From NCBI GenBank assembly GCA_963281255.1, contig OY725493.1:2883857-2947856 (forward strand): a DNA stretch of 64,000 nucleotides, written 5' to 3'. Every line of letters starts with the position of its first letter. Position 1 is the first letter of the stretch. Shown piece by piece: positions 53,944-63,700 of this stretch. Origin of the DNA: Aphrocallistes beatrix (Eukaryota; Porifera; Hexactinellida; Sceptrulophora; Aphrocallistidae). The position numbers and the translations under genes were made by a program. The notes below the pieces were generated by a model, which saw only the letters and a list, made by a program, of their open reading frames with translations, was not told the DNA's origin and ran no database searches.

Positions 53944-54179
53944 ATAAATCAATTCCTTAAAATTGTATGTTCCAAAATTGTGCGGAGCATTGTCAATTTG
54001 TTTGGCTATACATACGTGTAAGTAGTATTCAAATCATAATACGTTCTTTAATAATATCTAAGTTGGTACATGTGCATTTAAGAGCGTAAAAACGTATTTC
54101 GCTTATCCGAACGATTTCACTTATCCGAACACCAATCTTTGAGCTAACAAACAGAGGTGTTCGGATAACCGAGGGTGTA
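53944..54179. mobile_element. Right part of a pogo-like MITE (GTTCGGATAAC family)
   Basis: TTATCCGAACGATTTCACTTATCCGAACACC, then the terminus GTTCGGATAACCGAGGGTGTACTG with TA. The left end appears to have been replaced by expansion of the 22-bp array. Confidence 0.7.
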
Positions 54180-54255
54180 CTGTACACGTATACACAACTT
54201 TGTAATATATATATATTCACATATTACATATGTGTTCATTAGCTTCTAGAAATAT

Positions 54256-56059
54256 CTACATTTTCAATACCTCTTTTATTTTCAGTTAAATGGCAACAAA
54301 ACGTGCTCCTAAGCGAGCCTATTCAGATGATTATCTGAAATTTGGATTTACCATTATCTTAACGGAAGGTATTGAAAAGCCACAATGTGTGATATGTCTT
54401 AAAGTTTTATCTGCAGAGTCCATGAAGCCGTTTCAGCTTTTCGAGAAGGAACATCCAACATACAAGGATCGAGATGTTTCTTTCTTCCAAAGAAAATCAG
54501 ATTCTGCAAAGAAATCCAGACTTGACACTACAGGACAGACATTTGTAAACATAAAAGCTGCAGTTGAAGCGTCATATGCTGTGTCACTCCGCATTGCAAA
54601 ATCTAAGAAACCCCATACTATTGGTGAAGAACTAGTATTGCCTTGCACGAAAGACATTGTGCGTCTTATGATTGGTGCGGATGCAGGGAAAAAACTAAGT
54701 TCTTTGTCACTCTCTGATAATACTATCCAATGCAGAATACAAGAAATGTCAGATGATATAAAGAACCAAGTAGTGGATCAAATTAAACAGTCACCTAGCT
54801 ATGTTTTACAATTAGACGAGTCAACAGATGTTTCTTCTTGTGCTCAGTTGATGGTATATGTACGTTATATCCACAATTGTGATTTCAAGGAAGAGTTACT
54901 CTTTTGTCACCCACTCGATTCGCAAACACGTGGAATATATATTTTCAACTAATCATTGTATGATTCATCGTGAAGCACTTGCTGCAAAAACTTTACCAAT
55001 CTGCCTAAATATAGTTTTGCAGGACGCGGTTAAAATAGTGAATTTCGTTAAAAATAGTGCTCTCAACACAAGTCTTTTCAGAAATATTTGCTTAGAAATG
55101 GATGCAGTGCAAAAGAACTTATTGTACCACACTGAAGTTCGATGGCTTTCAAAGGGCAATGTGTTGAAACGTATTCTTGATCTTAAAGATGAAATAACAG
55201 AAACAGAAGAAAGAAGACACAATGGCTTGATTTGTTCGGGGATCGAGAGTGGATTTCTTAACTTTGCTATCTCTGTGATATTTTTGAAAGACTCAACACT
55301 CTGAACCTCTCATTACAAGGCAAAGAAAGCAACATCATGGATTTCGTAGATAAGCTTTCTGCCTTTCAAGAAATGCTTGATCTCTGGGGAAAGAAAATAA
55401 AAGCAGGTAGATTGGCAATGTTTTCTCACCTTTACAACTATATTGAAGATTGCGAAACTACCATCAGCGAGCCTTTGAAAATTGACATTGGATCGCATTT
55501 GCATTCACTTACCAAATTTCAGTTTGCACTGGTTCGCAATCCTTTTTTTGTCAAAATGGATGACTGTATTCCTGAAAATGAAGATGCTGCTCAGGAGGAT
55601 TTTATCAAGCTTGCAAATGACTCAGGAGCAAAGAATTTGTTTTCAAGGGTGAATTTGACATGTTTTGGAGTTCCATACTCATAAGCAACCCAAAAGTGTC
55701 ACAGATTGCCCTTAAGTTACTAATGCCATTCCCATCAAACTATCTTTGTGAAACGGCGTTTTCTAGCATGCTTGTGATCAAAACAAAGGCTAAAAATAGA
55801 CTTGAGGTTGAGCCAGATTTACGCTGCTGTTTATCATTAACACAGCCAAGAATTGAAAGACTAGTAGATCAGAAGCAACATCAAAAATCACATTAAAACT
55901 GATAAAATAAAATAAAGCAAGAATTAGTAATATATTCTATACATTAGGCTCAATTAATTATAAAAAATTTGAGCTTCATTACAACACTGAGGGGTGGGAC
56001 GCGAAGACTGCAAAATTTAAAAAGTGGGTCGTGGTCTAAAAAAGGTTGAAAACCCCTGA
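54256..56059 (+). pseudogene. ZBED/SCAND3-like hAT transposase, nearly complete but deleted
   Basis: A TTTTATTTTCAG splice acceptor at about 54285 precedes the ATG at 54290. N-terminus with lysine-rich start and BED-like CVICLKVLS (about 54388), whose His pair seems lost. The core has YVLQLDESTDVSS (about 54800-54840, first Asp). About 40 residues are deleted at 54940-54955, including the second Asp block. THCMIHREALAAKTLP-type sequence (54955-55005), EVRWLSKGNVLKRI (55135-55175) and the C-terminal dimerisation region (CETAFSSMLVIKTKAKNRL, 55745-55805) follow with shifts at about 55300 and 55680. The right hAT terminus GGTTGAAAACCCCTG ends at 56059; the left terminus was not found. Confidence 0.87.
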
Positions 56060-56123
56060 CCTATTCCTTCCCAGAGCACTCACTCGATCATAATTATTTC
56101 ATTTGCGCACAGCGGTGTAACAT

Positions 56124-56495
56124 ATGTACCGCCTATTAGCGCCCTGCTCGCATCTTAGAATGGTGTACTTGTTACACCACCGATCTCTCCCCCATACCTA
56201 CTACGTAGGTCAGTCAGGCGCCACTCCCATGGTGACCAACCAACCGCGTTCTAATCACCGCATCCACGCCCATTTACGGGCCAATCCGGAAGTCATGTGG
56301 CAAATTTTATGCTTCATTCCCATTGATTTCCGAACCCCTACTCGTATGTCTACAAGCATCGAGCTCAAAATGATTCGCAGCCTTCGGAAAGGCAACCCAG
56401 ACGACAACTTCATGTCATGTGACCCAGCTCAGTTTTTTCAAACGCTCGCTCAAGCTCCTCCACTCAGTCCCCTTGTCCAAATAGACGAGGCTTAA
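56124..56495 (+). CDS. Small ORF resembling a GIY-YIG nuclease domain
   Basis: Open for 123 codons; an ATG at 56124 or, more likely, 56160 starts it. The order of conserved positions fits GIY-YIG: VYLL at residues 14-17 (GIY position), TYYVGQS at 25-31 (YIG position), Arg/His within RSNHRIHAH (42-50), and a Glu in SIELKMIRSL (about 83) followed by GNPDDNF with a terminal Asn. GIY-YIG domains nick DNA in homing endonucleases, repair enzymes and Penelope-like retroelements. No reverse transcriptase or partner domain lies beside it, and no splice signals were seen. It is GC-richer than its surroundings and ends with ordinary codons, TAA-like stop at 56493. Assignment is by motif pattern only; it could be chance or an unrelated protein. 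Confidence 0.45.
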   Translation: MYRLLAPCSHLRMVYLLHHRSLPHTYYVGQSGATPMVTNQPRSNHRIHAHLRANPEVMWQILCFIPIDFRTPTRMSTSIELKMIRSLRKGNPDDNFMSCDPAQFFQTLAQAPPLSPLVQIDEA

Positions 56496-56657
56496 GACCC
56501 TAGGAATACAACCCTCATATGAAAATTCAAGATGATGCAACTCAAAAATAAACTTATTATTTACCCGTAATTATTATATTCTGACGAGATATAAGTCGAA
56601 AGCATTTGTTCAATGTATTGCTTAATAAACTTCACTTCTGTTATTTCGAATCACTTT

Positions 56658-56660
<3 letters not shown>

Positions 56661-56712
<52 letters not shown>
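56661..56712. repeat. (TA)n microsatellite, about 52 bp
   Basis: Uninterrupted TA dinucleotides into which (or beside which) the Tc1-like MITE inserted at a TA. Confidence 0.95.
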
Positions 56713-56715
<3 letters not shown>

Positions 56716-57172
56716 TGCCTGAACAAAAGTATTCATACACCCCATAATTCCCCATAAAAATACGTAGTTATAATACTGATTTATTTAGCGAATCAAGGTA
56801 TTTAATTGGTAAGAGATAGGCTTAATTTAACTTCAAATTCTAATTCTCCATATTCGAATTACTCACTTTTTAATCTTTCAACTTGTTTACACTCCCACAA
56901 GGTTAAAATTTTTCAGACTGCGCCACCTCATACCACCAATGCCATCATATACAATGGTGATCACTCTCGACATGTGGCATAGGAAAGCAAATGCTGAAAA
57001 TACTTAATCTTGAAGAAGAGTAACTAAGTTAAAAACTTATAAAGCAGGTTTTTGAAGTCAAATTAAGTGTATCTCTTACCAATTAAATACATTGACTCGC
57101 TAAATAAATCAGTATTATAACTATTTGTATGGGGAATTATGGGGTGTACGAATACTTTTGTTCAGGCAGTGT
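56713..57172. mobile_element. Tc1-like MITE, 460 bp
   Basis: CACTGCCTGAACAAAAGTATTC to GAATACTTTTGTTCAGGCAGTG, perfect inverses, TA flanks. Subterminal AATTCCCCATA/TATGGGGAATT also pairs. R1-like ACATTAATCGAGTTTTAATAATGAGGATA follows directly. Confidence 0.92.
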
Positions 57173-57969
57173 ATATACAAACATTAATCGAGTTTTAATA
57201 ATGAGGATACATTTCATATGTCTAACTTCAGTGGATTACGAGATAAATTACAGGACCCGAGATTGAACACCTACAGTCTTTACTTAAAGGAGTCGATATG
57301 CTATTGCTATAGCTAAACAAAATTGTTACTAGCAATTATTACCTATATCTCGACTAATAAAACTTTAGAAGTGTGCCGATGCCACTGTGCAACACTGACT
57401 AAACAACCATCCCAGGGTTTTACACTTAATCGATTAAATTATCCGCCCAACAATAAGGATGAGAAATAATAATAAGAATGGGAAATAAAAATAAACCGCT
57501 CGAATAATTGCAAGAATAAATAATATAGTTACTCTCATGACTAGTTGTATGCATTGAATACTTTATTTGGTGAGAGTCAATTCCTACGCTAATGATAATC
57601 ATTGGCGTAACCAGGATTTTTTTGAGTGGGCCCAGGTCGGGTACGCTATCAAGTTTTTAAAGATTAGCAATGTACCATAAAATCATTCCTCCATGTCAAG
57701 AACTAAACTGGGATTTTCAGGGGGGTATAGAGTGTGCGATTTGAGCGACAGTAATAGGAGTTTTTGGGGCATGGCCCCCATAATTTTTTTCTTTGATGTT
57801 CAAAGATCGATCTACAGCAATTCTTCCATTATATGATAGGGTGATAATAACTATTATATTCACTGAAACAATTGCCACCTTTGAAATGATTTAGAAATAC
57901 AATTTTCATTCTATGAATTTTGAGCTATCAGCACTCGGGTGTTATGCCAATACAAGTGTATGGATTCAT
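57173..57969. other. Mostly unassigned; hAT-like terminus at 57602
   Basis: The R1 terminus scrap at 57180-57210, then AT-rich sequence. At 57602 TTGGCGTAACCAGGATTTTT and, further on, GGGGCATGGCCCCC look like one end of a hAT element without a partner. Confidence 0.4.
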
Positions 57970-58072
57970 GTTCCTGGTAGGGATCGACCGGTCACCCGGC
58001 CACGGCTTAAAGTTCCGAACCTGACCGGGGACTAGTTGGGTTTGAAAAATCATATTACATATACATTACTAT

Positions 58073-59010
58073 CATAGGCGCCAAGTTTTGGAGAATAGAA
58101 TGAAACTTAGGGGGCTTGCCCCCCAGAAAATTTTTTAAATCTTAGATGCTCAAATATCGATATACAGCAGTGGCGGCGACAGGGTATGGTTCGGTAGGGC
58201 GACCGCCCCACCAGCCAAACATCTCGCCCCACCTCCGGTGGGGCGAGATTTATTTATTTTTAGTCAAAAATTCTGATATTATGTATGTATACACCGGTAC
58301 GATGCTGTTATGTCCCTGATTAATTGCTACAGCTACTCACATGACAGAAATGTCGGGATGTAATTGCGAAACTGACTGTATGTTCATCTCCTTGAAAATA
58401 CTGCGCAATATTTCATGTCTTGCATGTTCATGCAGACGAACATGCCTGATGAACATGCAATCAGATCCGCATGTCGCATATGCCACGAGGTATCTTTATC
58501 CGTACACGGCGCTTACTGTTTTCTATGCACACACCATTGTAATTTGCGTTCTAAGTAACTTGTAAGGATAACTTATAAAATGTATGTGGGTATGAGCGTA
58601 TGACTAAAGTTTATATAAAAAATGTTGAATAATTACGGGAATTTCAAGTGTCTCAGCGATTTTGATAAACAAAGGGAAATTGATTCGCCCCATCGCCCCA
58701 CCAGGGTTTTGAGGCTGGCGCCGCCCCTGATATACAGCCATTCTTGCTACCTAGGGAAAAGAAAATCTCGGACTATTGTGGAAGAAAAATGAAATTGGGA
58801 TATATATTTAGACTCAATTAACATAATATCGGGGTTTAGTTGTAACCCATAAGTTCATGTGGAGTCCTGCCATACCACAGCTTCCTCCACTGCTCCATTG
58901 CCAGCACCACGGCCCCTCGCAGGCTCAAAACCTGGGGGGGCAGCCCCCCCAGGGTCCAGACCTGGGGGAGAGGGGGCGCCCCCCCCAGGTACACACATTT
59001 GGCGCCTATG
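58073..59010. mobile_element. Middle hAT MITE (CATAGGCGCCAAG family) of the nest
   Basis: CATAGGCGCCAAGTTTTGG versus ACATTTGGCGCCTATG. Target duplication ATTACTAT at 58065-58072 and 59011-59018. The interior matches 32419-33036 (AATATCGATATACAG, GGGGTTTAGTTGTAACC, poly-C/poly-G blocks). It carries the inner element. Confidence 0.95.
58168..58729. mobile_element. Inner hAT element of the nest, 562 bp
   Basis: Left CAGTGGCGGCGACAGGG; right GCTGGCGCCGCCCCTG. Perfect target duplication ATATACAG at 58160-58167 and 58730-58737; the sibling at 32.5 kb shows the uninterrupted site with a single ATATACAG. GCCCCACC/GGTGGGGCG lies near both ends. A 74-codon Cys-rich open frame inside (58341-58565) has no recognised domain. 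Confidence 0.95.
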
Positions 59011-59242
59011 ATTACTATGTATTCAGAACCCGACATTTGATTACAGTTACGATTCTATTCACGTTCACTATATTTCACGGTGTTGACTTAATTAAAGGAG
59101 CTTTGTGTATATGTTTATAAGACCCAAGCCACATCAACTCTAAACTTATATTATTTACATTAACCCTAACCCCGGTTCCTGTTAAAAATGTTTCAGCCCG
59201 GCTCCGGCCGAATTCCGTCCCCGGTCGATCCCTAGTTCCTGG

Positions 59243-59488
59243 GCCTGCACATTCTATTGCATCCACTATCCTAAAAATCTCGAAAGGGCCTAAAGTTTGG
59301 GGACATCTGTTTCTGAGACATGTGTCGGCACCACTCTAGTTTCGAAATACTCAGGTCACTTAGGGTGGGACTAGACCGCTATGGAGCGGGCCTTGGCCAG
59401 CAGGTGCTATCCTTGATTAAGCAACTGATGTTATTTGGTACAGGTTAAAATCGTATTAAACAATCGTCAAATAAAATAGTTAACTTAC
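59243..59488. other. Gene A intron 1, donor-proximal
   Basis: No feature recognised between the nested hAT elements and gene A exon 1. Confidence 0.4.
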
Positions 59489-59692
59489 ATTTAGGCCAAC
59501 GTTGTCAAGAATTACTCCATTAGTCCATGTGAGATAGCATTCTTCTTTTTTAGAGCAAATATCAGTTTGGGTTTTAATTTGATCAAGATCTTTCCTTGAA
59601 ATCTCAGAAATAACTTTATCTGTGAATTGTTCATTTGTAACATTTGAAAAAAAAGAAAAGAAAAGAAAATATATCAAAATATTACCAACCAT
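59489..59692 (-). CDS. Gene A exon 1: signal peptide of a secreted Ig-like-repeat protein
   Basis: Start ATG at 59692 (CAT 59690-59692); an in-frame TTG just upstream is not a likely start. 204 nt, 68 codons, ending in phase 0 at a perfect donor AAT/GTAAGT. Signal peptide at residues 1-17 (NILIYFLFFSFFS). Then SEISRKDLDQIKTQTDICSKKEECYL and GVILDNVGLN, which parallels gene B exon 1 (INDLNYLKKE..FCSTVGNCF..NFIRDTNNN), including the two Cys with similar spacing (DIC-SKKEE-C versus FC-STVGN-C). The protein presumably acts outside the cell or at its surface. Exon 2 lies 21.9 kb to the left, beyond an intron full of TEs. Confidence 0.8.
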
Positions 59693-60320
59693 CAAGAAAA
59701 ATAGAGATAACGATTGAAAGAGAAATGTAATCTAAATACTGTGATGTAAGACATATAAATACCCATGAACTCACTGTTGGAACTGGGGTTTTGTAATACG
59801 CCTATTGACAGAAAGTTATTTATTAGTAACCTAGCAACATATGCTAATTGTAATTTAAATGCAAGCATCGATCAAGACTAATAATACAAGTATAATGCTT
59901 ATATTATAATTATTAATAACTTTATTTGAAGGCTGACTGAACGATTTCCTATGGCAGTAAATCGTTCAGTTCCAAAATACCTTCAGTGGAGATGCAGGCG
60001 GGCAGTATTTCACTATCATTATCTCATTGTTTGATAAAATAATCAAAACTGATAATTTGATGTAAAATTAGCCCTTAACATTTAATAGTCATCGTTAGGG
60101 GCTGTTAACATTTTAGGGGTGGAGCATGAAAACTTCATAGGAGTAGAAACTTGAAAAGTTAACACTCCGATCATGTAAAGAATCATTGACAGGATTAACA
60201 TGAACCGAATCGTTGGCAGTTGCATCAATATTTATGTTAGGTTGTGAAGTATTTGATATGTTATTTCAGTTTTACGTGATACGTCACCTTTTCTCAATAA
60301 CTCAAATGAATAGTTGTCCT
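59693..60320. other. Upstream region of gene A
   Basis: 5' flank of gene A. ATTTATATG about 60 bp upstream of the ATG is TATA-like but not compelling. Between 59930 and 60000, CTGACTGAACGATTT and AAATCGTTCAGTT form an inverted pair. No gene seen. Confidence 0.4.
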
Positions 60321-60710
60321 GGGGCCTTATTCACTAAGAAAACTTAAGATTTGCTTAACTTTTGAATCTTCAAAATTAGAAGAGATTTTTAAAGAATTCA
60401 AATAGATTGCATACTCTATTAATTTTAAGTGGTACAATTGAAATGCTTGACAAATTTTGACTCATTTGTTAAACTTTTCAGAAAGTTACGTAATATTTTA
60501 AGTTAAGTATGACGTCATAATACTTAAGTATGACATCACGAATATTTCGAGAGTGACTTGGAATATTTCCAGTATTTAGGTAGTTTATATTTCTATTGGT
60601 ATCATTGAACATCTATTTACCCAAATCGTAATGCAACTCTTCAAAATTTCCACTATATAAAGTTATATAAAGTTAAGCAAATCTTAAGTTTTCTTAGTGA
60701 ATAAGGCCCC
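60321..60710. mobile_element. MITE with long inverted termini (GGGGCCTTATTCACTAAG), 390 bp
   Basis: About 38 bases at the left (GGGGCCTTATTCACTAAGAA and onward) are a near-perfect inverse of the right end, TTCTTAGTGAATAAGGCCCC. No clear target duplication. It truncates the gypsy integrase: the last seven codons of that open frame come from this element. Confidence 0.88.
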
Positions 60711-63700
60711 TGGTACGCAATTGCCATTGTGTGGAGTTATTCCGGAACGATTCGATATACTAGTCTGCCAATCTCCGCTCGATTCATTGAAGTCATCGAA
60801 CCGCAGTTCTCCAAATCCATTTTCAATCTTTCTAATAAGCCGTTGTAACCGATTAACATGGACTACCTTTACTCTACCATCAATGTTTTTAATAACACCA
60901 TTCACTGGGCTTTTTATCTCGGTCACTTCCCATCTTTTGTCAAGTTTTCTGGCAACCTGAAACGGTGCGATGCCAGTACTAGCGTGTTTCGAAGTGCTGT
61001 ATACAAATAGAACTAAATACAGATATGTTTCCCAATCATCACTACTGTCGACATAACACCGCAACATTTGAAGAACGGTTCGGTTGCTTCTTTTGACTAA
61101 GGCGTTACCCTATGGGTGGTATGGTGTAGTGTGAGTTTTGTGAATTCCTAGACTTTACACGTTTCCTTCAATAGACGTGATTCAAAATTTCGCCCCTGAT
61201 CCGAATACAGAAATTCGGCGATACCAAACCTCGAAAAAAGTTCGACCAATTTCTCAGTGATCATGATTGTTTCTGTCTTCTGGTTGGGTATCGGGTAGCA
61301 TTCTAACCATTTTGTGAATGCGTCTTACACAACCAAAAGACATCTTCCCTTTCTACTGAGGGGAAGCTCAAGAATATCCACGTGTACAAATTGCATGGTT
61401 CTTCCAATAGGAGTAATCAATAGTGGTGCCTTCTCTAATCGGACAAAAGTAGTTAAATCCTTACTATTTTCAATAATAATTAGTTTTAAAGTGGGTGTAG
61501 TGAAATGGAATCAAACTGTTAGGGATATTGTCATTTCGATTTCAAATTGATATTCTATACATTCGAATTACTCAGGTTAGATGCTTTCTATTGATTTATT
61601 AATTTCCAAGGTTAAGATTCACCAAACTGTGCCACTTTGTCCCACTCCTCGTAATGATGTCAAAGGTAATGGGAATGAAAAGTGGCACGAAATGACATAT
61701 ATTGATTATAATTCAACTTATGAATGAATATAGCAATAGAAGGCTTCAAACCTAAGTAATTCGAATGTGTAGAATATTAATTTGAAATCGAAATTACAAT
61801 ATCTGTTACTGTTTGATTACATTACTCTTCATGAATAGACCCACTTTATAACTAGTTTTGATGGAAAATAGGATTTCAAATACTATTGTCCGGTTAGAGT
61901 AGTTGGCAGTGCAAGTTTTGCTCTTTGACACACTTCGCATGATGTCACATAATCGTGGACATCAGAAGGCATCCTAACCCAAAAATCCATGGACTTTAGA
62001 CGGCTAAGTGTTTGATCAACACCCTAATGACCCGCATCATCATGGGCCTGACAGAGCAAATCCCGTTTCATGGAATCAGGAGCGACGATGATACTTTAAA
62101 AGTTTGAAAACGGTTGAATCCTGTAGTTGTGCACAAGAACTCCGTTTATAATCTGTTTATGGCGTTTAACCATGGGTGATCCCACTCAATTCCCGTAAAC
62201 TGCTGAGACATTGGAATCATCTCGAGTTCATACAATACCTTTCCTAATACTGTGTCATTTAGCTGTTGACTTCTAATGGACTCCATACTAGGAAAATTTG
62301 GTAACTCTGTGTTCATCGTTTGATAAACTCGTATCTCATCGGTTTCTGTAAATTGTAGGGATCGAGATAGTACATCTGCATTCTCGTTGTCTGACCCCCG
62401 TCGATTTCTTATTTCAAAGTCATACTCTTGTAGTATCACTGCCCAACGCCATAACCGACCCACGTTTTCTGCTTTGCTAACCATTCTAATGGTTTGTGGC
62501 GAGTAAGAATCTCAAATTCCTTCTCTAATAAGTAATGTCTGAAACGCTTTACGGATTCTACAATTGCAAAACACTCTAAATCGATAGTACTTTAATGCTT
62601 TTCTACATTTCTTAAACTTCGACTGTAATAGGCCACAACATGTTCCAGTACCGCCCTCAACCCTATACCACTGGCATCTGTGCACAATATAAACTTATTT
62701 GTTTTTTGGACATTTTAGAACAGGGTTGGAAGCTAACAAGCATTTGAGCTTCTTAATTGCAAGTTGCAACATCTGCTTCTTCATTCCACGAATATGTGAC
62801 ATCCTTAGCTAGCAACGAGGAAAGTGGTTCAGAAATAGATGCAAACTTATCAATATATCGTCGGTAATAATTCGCCAACCCCAAGAATTGTTTCAGCTCT
62901 TTTTGGGTTCCGGATTTCGGCCCATTCAAGACAGATTCCACTTTCGATGTTTGAGGTGACATTCCCATCCCCGAAAATGTATGGCCTAAATAGGTAATAT
63001 ATTGCTTTCCAATTTCACATTTTCTTCCACGTAGTGTGAAATTGACTTCACAAAGTCGCTGGAAAATATTACGTAGTGCTGTCCTATGCGATTCCAAATC
63101 ACGGGAGAAAACTAAGTTGTCATCAATAAAATTGTCTTTACAGTCCTCGAATCCACGTAACACACCCTCACTGGTATCTGCCAGTAACCTGAGTTTAGGT
63201 CCAACTTCGTAAAATATTTCATTCCACTGAGTTTGTCTTGGACCTGATCAGGAAGCGGTAGTGGCTAAGCATCTTTCTGGGTCCTCTGTTTAAATTCCTA
63301 TAGTCGATACAAAATCTAAAGCTGCCGTCTTTCTTGCTAACCAGTACCGGGGGAGCAAGCCATGGAATACTTGAAATTTTAATGATGTTTTTCCTTAACA
63401 TTTCCTCAACTTGCGATTGCATTTCCTACTGATATGCTTGCGGCACCATTCTTGGTGGTAATTTAACAGGAGCCGCATCCCCAGTTTGTATCGAAAATGG
63501 ATCGTTGCCACTCCAGGTGTAGCTGCGAATACAAGGAATTCCTCGACTATGTCTAAGAACTCAGTCTTTGAATCTGGACACTCAATTGTAGGCAAACCTA
63601 CTAAATCAGGAACAACTCCATGACTTTCCCACTCTTCCTCGTCAACCCAGGCCGTTGACTTTATTGCTGCATATATTTCGGGATATTTATGTTCATGAAC

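Larger units (their letters stand above)
57978..59234. mobile_element. Outer hAT-like element of a triple nest
   Basis: The termini TAGGGATCGACCGG and CCGGTCGATCCCTA are inverse. A perfect 8-bp target duplication GTTCCTGG lies at 57970-57977 and 59235-59242. Own sequence is only about 95 bp at the left and 215 bp at the right; the rest is the inserted element 58073-59010. Non-coding. Confidence 0.95.
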
